DNA of 60,890 bases from Fidelibacterota bacterium (GTDB lineage: Bacteria; Fidelibacterota; Marinisomatia; SCGC-AAA003-L08; D37C17). How positions within the stretch are numbered: the stretch's first letter is position 1; every line of letters starts with the position of its first letter. Position numbers and translations under genes: made by a program. The notes under the pieces were generated by a model, which worked only from the letters and a program-made list of their open reading frames with translations, did not search any database and had not been told where the DNA came from. Shown here piece by piece: positions 46,483-55,135 of this stretch. Location of the stretch: positions 1-60,890 of the forward strand of contig JACNLQ010000055.1 in NCBI GenBank assembly GCA_014381415.1, given 5' to 3'.

Positions 46483-48057
46483 TTATTCTTCATCTTCCAA
46501 TAGATAATGGGTGCCAATACTTTCCCTTGCTTCCAGGGTTGCAGCAATAATGGCAATAGAAGTCTGAACACCATTTCTTAATCCTACAATGCTTGGAGTT
46601 AACCGGGCTTTCTGATAAAAATCTTCTATTTCTGTTTGGAGATTCCGCATAATTGTGCGGGCACGGTGTAGTCTTTGACGGGTGCGAATTAATCCCACAT
46701 AATTCCACATAGTATTTTTAATTGTAAGCCAATCCTGTGCAATAAGGGCCGGATCAATTTCTTCAATTTCATCTACCCAGGATTCGATCTCTGGGAAATG
46801 ATCATCCCCATCTCTAAAAATTGTTGCATCTTTACCGGCATGATAGCCCCATACCAACGCCTCCAAAAGGGATGTACTTGCCAAACGGTTTGCCCCATGA
46901 ACACCGGTACAGGCAACCTCACCCACAGCATATAATCGTTTTACAGAAGTTCGGCCTTCTAGATTAACGCCAATGCCACCGCAAATATAATGTGCAGCAG
47001 GTACCACAGGAATGGGCTCATTGGTCATATCAATTCCCTCATCCAGACAGCCCTTATAAATGGAGGGAAATCGGTTTTTAATCCAGTCACTATCCTTAAA
47101 TGAAATATCTAAAAACATGCACGGGAGGGCTGTGTCTAACATTTTTTGGTGGATGCTTCGTGCAACAATATCACGAGGTGCTAAACTGCCTTTTTCATGA
47201 ATTTCATACATAAATTCATTTCCATTCCCATCAATTAAAATCCCCCCTTCCCCCCTTATAGCTTCAGAGATTAAAAATCGACCGGACCCGCTGAAAAGTG
47301 TTGTGGGATGAAACTGTATATACTGCAGGTTAAAACATCTAGCGCCCGCTCGCCAAGCCATTGCAATACCGTCTCCAATAGAATCTTCAGGGTTGGTTGA
47401 ATGGAGAAAAATTTGTCCCAATCCCCCTGTTGCCAAAATCGTTCTTTGTGCATAAATTGAAGATACTTTCCCTGTATTATTATCCAATACCATTGCGCCA
47501 AAACAGGCTGGTTTTTTGTAGATATCGGTAGAAATTGTAGAGTGGTGTGACAATGTTAATAAGTCAATAGCTGTATGATTGGTAATAATAGAAATTTTAG
47601 GATGTTTTTCCAATTCACCTAATATTGCTGTCTGAATGGAATCGCCGGTTTTATCTTTGCTATAAATAATACGCGATTCTGAATGGGCAGCTTCTTTGGT
47701 TCGACAAAGGGCATCCTTATTTTCTAAAGATTCACCAGTGTCAAATGCCACTTTAAATCGGTCAATAAGCAATTCTTTTACCAATTGGGGGCCTTCGTTA
47801 CAGATTAAATCCACAGCATCAATTGAGGAATGATTATCTCCCGCTTTAATAATATCATTCTTCAGTTTATCGGGAGAATCCGTAATGCTGTTATATACAA
47901 TTCCACCCTGTGCTTTGGGGGTGTTTCCACTTTTTAACTGGGGGAATTTGGTAATGATGGTTACATTTTTACCTTCATCAGCTGCGGTAATTGCTGCTGT
48001 GGCACCTGCTAATCCACTACCGATAACAAGAATATCTGTATTAATTGATGGACTCAT
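46483..48057 (-). CDS. nadB: L-aspartate oxidase
   Basis: 524 residues. FAD motif VIGSGLAGATAAITAA at 8-23; KAQGGIVYN; AHSESRIIYSKDKTGDSIQ; HPTTLFSGSGRFLISEAIRGEGG; GGIGVNLEGRTS; VHGANRLASTSLLEALVWG. Oxidises aspartate to iminoaspartate for NadA. Starts on the last base of the nadC stop, so nadA-nadC-nadB are coupled (order on the minus strand A, C, B). Confidence 0.96.
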   Translation of the reverse strand: MSPSINTDILVIGSGLAGATAAITAADEGKNVTIITKFPQLKSGNTPKAQGGIVYNSITDSPDKLKNDIIKAGDNHSSIDAVDLICNEGPQLVKELLIDRFKVAFDTGESLENKDALCRTKEAAHSESRIIYSKDKTGDSIQTAILGELEKHPKISIITNHTAIDLLTLSHHSTISTDIYKKPACFGAMVLDNNTGKVSSIYAQRTILATGGLGQIFLHSTNPEDSIGDGIAMAWRAGARCFNLQYIQFHPTTLFSGSGRFLISEAIRGEGGILIDGNGNEFMYEIHEKGSLAPRDIVARSIHQKMLDTALPCMFLDISFKDSDWIKNRFPSIYKGCLDEGIDMTNEPIPVVPAAHYICGGIGVNLEGRTSVKRLYAVGEVACTGVHGANRLASTSLLEALVWGYHAGKDATIFRDGDDHFPEIESWVDEIEEIDPALIAQDWLTIKNTMWNYVGLIRTRQRLHRARTIMRNLQTEIEDFYQKARLTPSIVGLRNGVQTSIAIIAATLEARESIGTHYLLEDEE

Positions 48058-48917
48058 TAAATAAAATCCAGCCGAATGTTTTTACTCACAGCCTGATGGG
48101 TCAGAGCCCCAATAGAAATGGCATTTATTCCTGTATCTAAATAAGGGCAAATATTTTTTAAATTGATTCCACCGGAAGCTTCTATAAATATATCATGTCC
48201 ATTTTTGGAATTTCGAATAATAGCAACAGCAGACTTAATAGTCTCAGGGTTCATATTATCCAATAGAAATCCATCCACCCTTGTTTTTAGCGCTTCATGG
48301 ATTTGATCAAAATTATCTACTTCCAGCTCTAATGGCAGGCTTGCACCCAATTTCCGGGCTGAGTTAATAGCATTTTCAACAGAACCTGCGGCAACTATAT
48401 GATTGTCTTTGATAAGAATTCCATCGGATAAATTAAGCCGATGATTGAAGGCACCACCAATTGCCACTGCATATTTTTCAAATAAGCGTAAACCGGGAGT
48501 TGTTTTTCGTGTGTCTAAAATTTTGACATTAAAGGGCTTTGCAATTTCTGCATATTGATTTGAAAGAGTGGCAATACCACAGAGTCTCTGGATTAAATTC
48601 AGCATAACTCTTTCACGAGAAAGTATTTCTCTGGCTGAACCGATAACCACACCAATGATATCTCCATTGGATAGCAGTGCGCCATTTTTATGATTAATCT
48701 TAACCTCACATTTTTCACCAAAGCAATGCGGAATTATTTCACTACCGGCAAAAACCAGCTTTTCTACTACGTGGATTTCAGCTGTAATCTCAGAATTATC
48801 AGAAGTGGTACTTTCTGTAGTTATATCACCATTTGGAATATCTTCTGCTAAAAAATCAGAGATTTTGCCAATGATATAGTCATCAGAAAGCTTTTTATGT
48901 TGGGGGTATTCCATCAA
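48057..48917 (-). CDS. nadC: Nicotinate-nucleotide pyrophosphorylase (carboxylating)
   Basis: 286 residues. Phosphoribosyl-transfer signatures ERVMLNLIQRLCGIATLS, ILDTRKTTPGLRLFEKYAVAIGGAFNHRLNLSDGILIKDNH, VDGFLLDNMNP, IEASGGI and ISIGALTHQ. Converts quinolinate with PRPP to NaMN. Overlaps nadA by 4 nt and nadB by 1 nt. Confidence 0.97.
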   Translation of the reverse strand: MMEYPQHKKLSDDYIIGKISDFLAEDIPNGDITTESTTSDNSEITAEIHVVEKLVFAGSEIIPHCFGEKCEVKINHKNGALLSNGDIIGVVIGSAREILSRERVMLNLIQRLCGIATLSNQYAEIAKPFNVKILDTRKTTPGLRLFEKYAVAIGGAFNHRLNLSDGILIKDNHIVAAGSVENAINSARKLGASLPLELEVDNFDQIHEALKTRVDGFLLDNMNPETIKSAVAIIRNSKNGHDIFIEASGGINLKNICPYLDTGINAISIGALTHQAVSKNIRLDFI

Positions 48918-49837
48918 CTGAGCGCCAGCATTCTTTCTAATGGTGCCAGAGCCTGCAGCCTAAGCTCTTCCGATAAAATAATTTCGGGAGACATTGTTTC
49001 AAGAGCCACCACCATTTTTTCAATGGTGTTTAGGCGCATGTGGGGACATTCATTACAGGCGCAGCCATCATTTGTTGGAAGAGGAATAAATGTTTTATGG
49101 GGATTCTCTTTTTCCATTTGATGTATGACTCCTGGCTCTGTAGCAATAATAAATTTTTCGAGATTTGAATCATGAGCAAATTTAATAATAGAGGTTGTGG
49201 AGCCAATATGATCTGAGTGCCGCAATATATTTTCGTCACATTCGGGATGGGCTAAAACCAATGCTTCAGGATGCCTGGTTTTCAATCGGATGAGTTCTCT
49301 TTCTGAAAAAATTTCATGCACTTGGCAGGAACCATCCCACAAAAGTAAATCACGCCCGGTTTTTTTCTGAAGGTATGCCCCTAAATATTTATCCGGTGCA
49401 AAGATAATTTTTTCATCTTCCGGCAGACTATTAATGATTTTTTCGGCATTGGAAGAAGTGCAGATAATATCGGATGCCGCCTTTACCCCCGCGGAGCAAT
49501 TTATATAGGTAATGACCGTATAATCTGGGTGAGAATCTACCCAAGCTTTAAATTTCTGATGAGGTGCTGAATCTGCCAATGAACAGCCGGCATCCATGTC
49601 AGGCAAGATGACTCTTTTGTCCGGGTTTAAAATTTTGGCTGTTTCACACATAAAATGCACACCGCAGAATAGAATAACATCAGCATCTGTTTTTACGGCA
49701 TATTGTGCCAAAGCAAGACTGTCACCCATGAAATCGGCCACATCCTGAATATCGGGATCTTGATAATAATGAGCCAGTATTACGGCATTACGCTCTTTTT
49801 TTAATTTTTCTAATCTGGAGAATGTATCAGAAATCAT
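48914..49837 (-). CDS. nadA: Quinolinate synthase
   Basis: 307 residues. Three Cys ligands for the [4Fe-4S] cluster: about residue 88 (INCSAGVKA region), in MCETAKIL context, and CACNECPHM near the C-terminus; AHYYQDPDIQDVADFMGDSLALAQ is the N-terminal signature, HPECDENIL the middle. Condenses iminoaspartate with DHAP. First gene of nadACB. Confidence 0.97.
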   Translation of the reverse strand: MISDTFSRLEKLKKERNAVILAHYYQDPDIQDVADFMGDSLALAQYAVKTDADVILFCGVHFMCETAKILNPDKRVILPDMDAGCSLADSAPHQKFKAWVDSHPDYTVITYINCSAGVKAASDIICTSSNAEKIINSLPEDEKIIFAPDKYLGAYLQKKTGRDLLLWDGSCQVHEIFSERELIRLKTRHPEALVLAHPECDENILRHSDHIGSTTSIIKFAHDSNLEKFIIATEPGVIHQMEKENPHKTFIPLPTNDGCACNECPHMRLNTIEKMVVALETMSPEIILSEELRLQALAPLERMLALS

Positions 49838-49889
49838 ATTTATAGGTATTTATGCCCCTGTAATTTAATAATATAAGATAATGTCGGAA

Positions 49890-50690
49890 TTATATTAGAT
49901 TTGGATCATCCATAATAATTCCATTTACTCCCAATTTCTGAGCTTTTTTCAATTGCATTTGAGTAATAACGGTAAAAGCCAACACAGACATTTTTTTTCT
50001 TTGAATCCAATTCATTAAATTTTCATCTAAGTGATTTATATCAACATGAAAAGCATCTGGGCGGCAGAGCCAAACCCAAAGAGGGGTATTGAATATTAAT
50101 TGGGGATCTTGGTTGCTCCATAAAAAGGCAGTTAATATATTCGGATTTATTTTTTTAACTCGCTTGAGTATAAAAGGATTAAAGCTGGATATGATGCAAT
50201 TATTTTCAAAATTAAATTCTTTAACTGTTTTCAATACTTTTTTTTCAATCCCGGTATTCAGGATTTTGGCAGATTTAATTTCAATATTAATGATACAGTT
50301 TTTATTGAGAATTTTTAAAACATCGGTAAATAAGGGAATTTTATCTTTTTCATCACCATTTAATGAAATTTTCTGTATATGGGAATAGGACAAATTTTCA
50401 ATCAATTCTATCTCCCCTGAATCACACTCAATATCCCAATTATGATAGACCACTAATTTTTTATCTGCTGAATATTGCACATCCAATTCCACCCCAGCCA
50501 TTCCTGTATCAATGGCCTTTTGGAAGGAATCCAGAGTATTTTCATGGGCCAGGGATGGAACTCCACGGTGCCCAATTTTTATGAGTTTATTACTAGAATA
50601 AAAAGATGGATAAGTGGGTGTCCAGTTTCTTATATAAATGCTGATGCAAATAATAATAATGGCTAAAAGTAGTATTTCTATCTCTATCAT
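49890..50690 (-). CDS. Membrane-anchored glycerophosphodiester phosphodiesterase
   Basis: 266 residues. N-terminal helix (4-20, IEILLLAIIIICISIYI) anchors it. GDPD signature: IGHRGVPSLAHENTLDSFQKAIDTGMAGVELDVQ (catalytic His and metal Glu/Asp), VVYHNWDIE, INIEIKSA. Hydrolyses deacylated phospholipid headgroups to G3P and alcohol. Divergent from dnaA; not in an obvious operon. Confidence 0.9.
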   Translation of the reverse strand: MIEIEILLLAIIIICISIYIRNWTPTYPSFYSSNKLIKIGHRGVPSLAHENTLDSFQKAIDTGMAGVELDVQYSADKKLVVYHNWDIECDSGEIELIENLSYSHIQKISLNGDEKDKIPLFTDVLKILNKNCIINIEIKSAKILNTGIEKKVLKTVKEFNFENNCIISSFNPFILKRVKKINPNILTAFLWSNQDPQLIFNTPLWVWLCRPDAFHVDINHLDENLMNWIQRKKMSVLAFTVITQMQLKKAQKLGVNGIIMDDPNLI

Positions 50691-50801
50691 TCACTAATAA
50701 ATTACAAATGGTTTAAAATAAAATTCGGTATGTTTTCAACTTGTTTTAAGTGGACTTAATACCCGAATTTTAGGGGTGAAATTTATATTATTGTTACCAG
50801 C

Positions 50802-52214
50802 ATGAATACGCCAGCCGAACAATCAGCTGGTGAAATGTATATGACTAAAGACGAGCTTTGGGAAAAGTGCTTGTTATATATTAAGGATAGAATTCAAGAA
50901 CAAGCATTTCAGACCTGGTTTGACGGGGTGGTTGCTACCAGCCTAAATGAAGAGGGAATTACACTCCAGGTTCCAAATCAATTTCATTATGAGTGGCTGG
51001 AATCTAAATATCGCCATTTAATAGATAATGCTATAAAGGAAAACGCAAATCATCCGCTCATAGTGAATTATAGTGTGGTGATCAGCGATAAGAGTATTGA
51101 TGAAATACCAACTTTAACTGCCAAGGAAAAACCAGTTCCTCAGGGCTATCAAAGAAAATCCCAGTTAAATTCCCGCTATATTTTTGAAAATTTTATTGAA
51201 GGGAAAAGCAACCAATTTGCCAAAGCTGCAGCATTATCCGTTTCAGATACTCCCGGGCAAACTCCTTATAATCCATTGCTAATTTATAGCAGTCCCGGTC
51301 TGGGAAAAACCCATTTATTACAGGCAATAGGAAATAAGCTCATTCGACAGAACGGAAATATGCGGGTAGTGTATCTCACCAGCGAGAAGTTTATGCTGGA
51401 TTTTATCAGTTCGATTCAAAAAAATCGCTCAACAGAATTTACCAGTTCCTATAGAAACGTAGACATGCTTTTATTGGATGATGTTCAGTTTTTCCAATCC
51501 AAAGAACAAACTCAGGAACAATTTTTTCACTTATTTAATGATTTGTTCCAAAAAGGCAAACAAATCGTATTAACAACAGATCGTCACCCAAGTGAATTAA
51601 AAGGATTGAAAGATCGATTAATTTCCCGGTTTCAGTCCGGGCTTGTAGTGGATATTCAACCACCAGATTTAGAAACAAGAATTGCAATTCTGATGAAAAA
51701 AGCGGAAGATGATGGATTGGAAATTCCCTATGATGTAACCGAATTTATAGCTGAAGCAATAGTAGGAGATATACGTGCAATGGAAGGAGCGTTGGTAAAA
51801 TTATTAGCACTTTCATCTCTCCGCCGGGAAGATATTACAATGAATCTGGCACAACAGGTGTTGAAAAACTTGTTGGGAGAAAATTCCTTTACTGATTTAT
51901 CAATAGATCAAATTGTTAAATATGTATGCCGGGAAATGAAAGTTAGTGAGCGACAAATGCTGGGGAAAGGTCGTACAATGGAAGTTGCTCTAGCTCGACA
52001 ATTGGCAATGTTTCTCTCCAAGGAGTTAACCAGCGCATCCCTGGCAAATATTGGAATACATATTGGCGGAAGGGATCATTCAACAGTCATTCATGCCTGT
52101 AAAAATATTGATAAAAAAGCAATTGCTGACAGTGAATTTCAGCGCAAAATTGTTAGCATGAAAAATGAAATATCAGGACAGAAATTGTCCAAAACCATGA
52201 AAGGAAATGCCTAA
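50802..52214 (+). CDS. dnaA: Chromosomal replication initiator DnaA
   Basis: 470 residues. Domain I (WEKCLLYIKDRIQEQAFQTWFDGV), domain III AAA+ with SSPGLGKTHLLQA and DVQFFQ, arginine-containing DRLISRFQSGL, and domain IV DNA-binding signature ASLANIGIHIGGRDHSTVIHACKNI. Unusually it is not followed by dnaN but overlaps (TAATG) a response regulator. I see no TTATNCACA boxes in the 111 nt upstream, so oriC is not evident. Confidence 0.97.
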   Translation: MNTPAEQSAGEMYMTKDELWEKCLLYIKDRIQEQAFQTWFDGVVATSLNEEGITLQVPNQFHYEWLESKYRHLIDNAIKENANHPLIVNYSVVISDKSIDEIPTLTAKEKPVPQGYQRKSQLNSRYIFENFIEGKSNQFAKAAALSVSDTPGQTPYNPLLIYSSPGLGKTHLLQAIGNKLIRQNGNMRVVYLTSEKFMLDFISSIQKNRSTEFTSSYRNVDMLLLDDVQFFQSKEQTQEQFFHLFNDLFQKGKQIVLTTDRHPSELKGLKDRLISRFQSGLVVDIQPPDLETRIAILMKKAEDDGLEIPYDVTEFIAEAIVGDIRAMEGALVKLLALSSLRREDITMNLAQQVLKNLLGENSFTDLSIDQIVKYVCREMKVSERQMLGKGRTMEVALARQLAMFLSKELTSASLANIGIHIGGRDHSTVIHACKNIDKKAIADSEFQRKIVSMKNEISGQKLSKTMKGNA

Positions 52215-52903
52215 TGGAAAAAATACTAATAATTGATGATGACGTACAATTAACAGAATTACTCATTGAGTTTTTAAGTTCGTATAAATATGAGATTATT
52301 GCTAAACATACACCAGAGGAAGGATTAGAGCATCTGGAGAAAAAGGATGCAAATGTAATAATTTTAGATATTATGCTGCCAGGAATGGACGGTTTTCAGG
52401 TTTTAAGAAAAATAAGGGAAAATTTATCTACTCCTGTAATAATGCTCACTGCAAGAGGAGAAGTAACCGATCGCATTGTTGGTTTAGAGTTAGGTGCCGA
52501 TGATTATTTACCAAAACCTTTTGAACCCAGGGAGTTACTAGCTAGAATTCAGTCCATTTTAAGACGAACCCATTCATCTGCAGCAATAGTAGAAAATGTT
52601 CACTTTAGGGGACTGAGTATAGATAAAAATAAACAGGAAGTATTGTTAGATAAAAAACCAGTTTTGCTTTCAACAACGGAATATGAGGCCCTGTTATTAT
52701 TTATTGAAAATTCCAGTGAAACATTAGACAGGGAATTTTTAGTTGAAAACTTGAGAGGTATTTCATGGCAGAGCTATGATCGTTCAGTTGATGTTTTAGT
52801 AAGTCGTTTGCGTGGAAAATTAGGAGAAACTCCCAATAAAACCAGGTTTATCAAGACAATCCACGGCGTCGGCTATAAATTTATCGGAGTACCAAAGGAT
52901 TAA
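52214..52903 (+). CDS. OmpR/PhoB-family response regulator
   Basis: 229 residues. Receiver with DDD near residue 9, phospho-Asp in IILDIMLPGMDG, and LGADDYLPKPFEP; winged-helix DNA-binding domain (LSTTEYEALLLFIENSSETLDREFLVENL; RSVDVLVSRLRGKLGE; TIHGVGYKF). ATG shares its A with the dnaA stop. Closest in style to CpxR/OmpR envelope regulators. Followed by its kinase. Confidence 0.95.
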   Translation: MEKILIIDDDVQLTELLIEFLSSYKYEIIAKHTPEEGLEHLEKKDANVIILDIMLPGMDGFQVLRKIRENLSTPVIMLTARGEVTDRIVGLELGADDYLPKPFEPRELLARIQSILRRTHSSAAIVENVHFRGLSIDKNKQEVLLDKKPVLLSTTEYEALLLFIENSSETLDREFLVENLRGISWQSYDRSVDVLVSRLRGKLGETPNKTRFIKTIHGVGYKFIGVPKD

Positions 52904-52910
52904 ACCCAAC

Positions 52911-54251
52911 ATTCGATTTCGAAAAAGTCTATTCACCAGATTAGGCTTATTGGTTATTGTATTTACAATAACCCTAACAGCCGTTTTATACTATCAATTC
53001 ACATATTCATTCACCACTCAGGATAGCATTCTGGATGCTCATGAGAATTATTATTATTCACAAATGGTTATGGGATGGCAAAATCCCCCGGATACTAATC
53101 TTGTCAAAAAGGAAATTAACAATCTACATATGTGGTGTGGAATATTTGAACGGGAGAAAAAAGAGTCCGGCATAGCCTATCCAGGCGAATTGTATTGGTC
53201 TAATTTACCTCCAAATATTTCCCTATACGATTTTTATAGCTGGACCATCAGCTCAGATTTTGAATATATGTATGACCTTGAAATTCCACTTGAAGTTTTT
53301 TTTGGTGATATCAATGACATGCCTGTAACAGTGGTTGACAATGGCAGTTATCTTTTTTATTTAGTAATTGATTATATTCCACCCAGTGAATTTAATAATG
53401 TTATAATTGCATTTATTTTAGCAATAGTATTTATTATTGGTTTGTATCTATTCATCCGCAGGTATCTAAAACCAGTTCAACTAATGAAAAATAGAATTGA
53501 GGCTTTAGAGGCAGGAGACTTAAATTCAAAAATTGATATTATTGGTGAAGATGAACTTGCGGACCTTTCATATTCAATGAATAAATTAATTGAAGACATT
53601 AATACTTTATTAGAAAATAAACACCAATTACTATTAGAAGTTAGTCATGAGTTAAGATCGCCATTGGCGCGGATGCAGTTATTAATCGCCATGATGCCAG
53701 ATCATAAAAATCTAAAGAAGTTAAAGGAAGAGGTGGAATTTTTAGAGGGAATGATTGCAAACCTATTATTATCAGATCGCCTCTCATTACCATATTCCAA
53801 ATTAGATTTACAAAAATTCAGTACACAGGAAATTATCAGGAAAGTAATGGATATGTTCCCCAGTAATCGTGAAAGAGTAAAAATTGAGAATAACATTCCC
53901 AATGAGCAAGTTTTTATTGATGAAACAAAATTCAGCCTGGCACTGCGCAATTTGTTAGATAACGCATTTAAATACAGCAAACTACAAGATGAAGCTGATA
54001 TTGAACTAAGGGTTGTACAAAACGGTGATATTGAATTTCAAGTGAAAGATTCAGGGATTGGTATTTCCAAAAAAGATATACAAAAATTAACCCAGCCATT
54101 TTTTCAGGCCAATCAAACTGTTTCTACAAAGGGATTTGGTCTTGGTTTAACAATATGTAAAAAAATAATAGAATCTCATAAAGGTAGTCTATCCGTAGAA
54201 AGTGAGCAGAATAAGGGTTCCATTTTTATTTTACACCTACCAAAAATATAA
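52911..54251 (+). CDS. Membrane sensor histidine kinase (HAMP, HisKA), start non-canonical
   Basis: About 446 residues from ATT 52911; 433 from TTG 52950. The upstream frame codes RFRKSLFTRLGLLVIVF, a typical start and first helix of CpxA/EnvZ-type kinases; TTG 52950 would begin in the middle of that helix. No ATG/GTG/TTG lies between it and the upstream region. Two helices bound a periplasmic sensor of about 130 residues; HAMP (LKPVQLMKNRIEALEAGDLN), phospho-His in LLEVSHELRSPLARMQ, ATPase LRNLLDNAFKYS, KDSGIGIS, GFGLGLTICKKI. Partner of the regulator before it. Confidence 0.9.
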   Translation: MRFRKSLFTRLGLLVIVFTITLTAVLYYQFTYSFTTQDSILDAHENYYYSQMVMGWQNPPDTNLVKKEINNLHMWCGIFEREKKESGIAYPGELYWSNLPPNISLYDFYSWTISSDFEYMYDLEIPLEVFFGDINDMPVTVVDNGSYLFYLVIDYIPPSEFNNVIIAFILAIVFIIGLYLFIRRYLKPVQLMKNRIEALEAGDLNSKIDIIGEDELADLSYSMNKLIEDINTLLENKHQLLLEVSHELRSPLARMQLLIAMMPDHKNLKKLKEEVEFLEGMIANLLLSDRLSLPYSKLDLQKFSTQEIIRKVMDMFPSNRERVKIENNIPNEQVFIDETKFSLALRNLLDNAFKYSKLQDEADIELRVVQNGDIEFQVKDSGIGISKKDIQKLTQPFFQANQTVSTKGFGLGLTICKKIIESHKGSLSVESEQNKGSIFILHLPKI

Positions 54252-54331
54252 TTATTGTATTTAATATTTATTAATTCTAAATTACACCGTAGTAGTAAAT
54301 AAAATTAATGTCTTAATCGGAGGGTCAAACA

Positions 54332-54754
54332 ATGCAAAAATCAAGTGTAAATAAAGTAATTCTAGTGGGTCATATCGGAAATAAACCCGAGGGCAGATAT
54401 ACTCCTTCAGGTACTTCCACGGCGACATTTTCTCTCGCAACTAACGAATCATGGATTGATAGTGAAAAAGAGAAAAAAGAACATACGGAATGGCATAATA
54501 TCGTTGCCTGGAACAAATTGGCTGATTTTACCACGGAATATCTACAAAAAGGTCAATTAGTCTATGTAGAAGGTAAACTGCAGACGCGTACTTATAAAGA
54601 TAAAAATGATGTTCAGCATTGGAAAACTGAAATCGTATCTAATGTTATTACGCCTCTCGAGTGGAAAACAGCAGAAAAGAAAGAAAATGGTTCTGTGAAA
54701 AAAACTGCTGAAAAAGTGCCTGAACCTGCGGGAGATGAAGATCTACCTTTTTAA
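54332..54754 (+). CDS. ssb: Single-stranded DNA-binding protein
   Basis: 140 residues. OB-fold signature MQKSSVNKVILVGHIGNKPEGRYTPSGTSTATFSLATNE, WHNIVAWNKLADF, GQLVYVEGKLQTRTY, and the acidic C-terminal partner-binding tail GDEDLPF. GGAGG is upstream of the ATG. Separate from rpsF-rpsR, where many bacteria keep it. Confidence 0.97.
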   Translation: MQKSSVNKVILVGHIGNKPEGRYTPSGTSTATFSLATNESWIDSEKEKKEHTEWHNIVAWNKLADFTTEYLQKGQLVYVEGKLQTRTYKDKNDVQHWKTEIVSNVITPLEWKTAEKKENGSVKKTAEKVPEPAGDEDLPF

Positions 54755-54760
54755 CCCAAT

Positions 54761-54788
54761 GTTACAAGCTGTTACAAAAATGTGACAA
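54761..54788. promoter_or_regulatory. Three phased direct repeats GTKACAA
   Basis: GTTACAA at 54761-54767 and 54771-54777, GTGACAA at 54782-54788: spacing 10 and 11 bp, one helical turn. They lie just upstream of the predicted promoter of the small basic protein gene and could bind a regulator on one face of the DNA. Confidence 0.5.
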
Positions 54789-54794
54789 AAATCA

Positions 54795-54827
54795 TTGTTT
54801 TATAAATAAAAGTCGTTGTATCTTTAA
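54795..54827 (+). promoter_or_regulatory. Candidate promoter of the small basic protein gene
   Basis: TTG at 54795-54797 and TATCTTTAA at 54819-54827, resembling the TTG / TAnnTTT layout of FCB-group promoters with 21 nt between. A closely similar TATCTTAAA precedes proS. AAGGAG at 54833-54838 then gives the ribosome site. Confidence 0.4.
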
Positions 54828-54846
54828 CCAAGAAGGAGACTTTAAA

Positions 54847-55071
54847 ATGAAGACAATGAGTAGAGTTATATTAGTAACATTTGTAGTTGGTGGACTTATT
54901 TTTGCCCGTAGCGGGAAGAGTGATCCAAGGAGTGTGGAAAAAAATACCCAGTCAAAAAGCAATCATTATTGGGTAAAAGATGTTTCCGATAACAGTGATA
55001 TTAAACTTGACCGGAAACGCTCTCACAAAAGGAGACGTAAAATTAGGAAACCAATTAAAGGTTTAAGATAA
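54847..55071 (+). CDS. Small exported basic protein, unknown
   Basis: 74 residues. Signal-like N-terminus (MKTMSRVILVTFVVGGLIFARSG) and a mature part rich in Ser, Asp and then a cluster of Arg/Lys (KLDRKRSHKRRRKIRKPIKGLR). The cluster looks nucleic-acid- or polyanion-binding. Strong SD, own promoter and own terminator make it a monocistronic, probably well-expressed gene. No family recognised. Confidence 0.65.
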   Translation: MKTMSRVILVTFVVGGLIFARSGKSDPRSVEKNTQSKSNHYWVKDVSDNSDIKLDRKRSHKRRRKIRKPIKGLR

Positions 55072-55091
55072 AAAAATTATCTTACCAAATT

Positions 55092-55119
55092 AAAAGGCGT
55101 CGGTTTAGACGCCTTTTTT
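55092..55119 (+). terminator. Rho-independent terminator after the small basic protein gene
   Basis: AAAAGGCGTC (55092-55101), loop GGTTTA, GACGCCTTTT (55108-55117) and further T's. Perfect 10-bp stem. Confidence 0.93.
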
Positions 55120-55135
55120 ATTATATTTTATAATC

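Noticed and set aside
50691-50801. oriC in front of dnaA
   Set aside because: No TTATNCACA-type boxes or repeat cluster in either strand of the gap, and dnaN does not follow.
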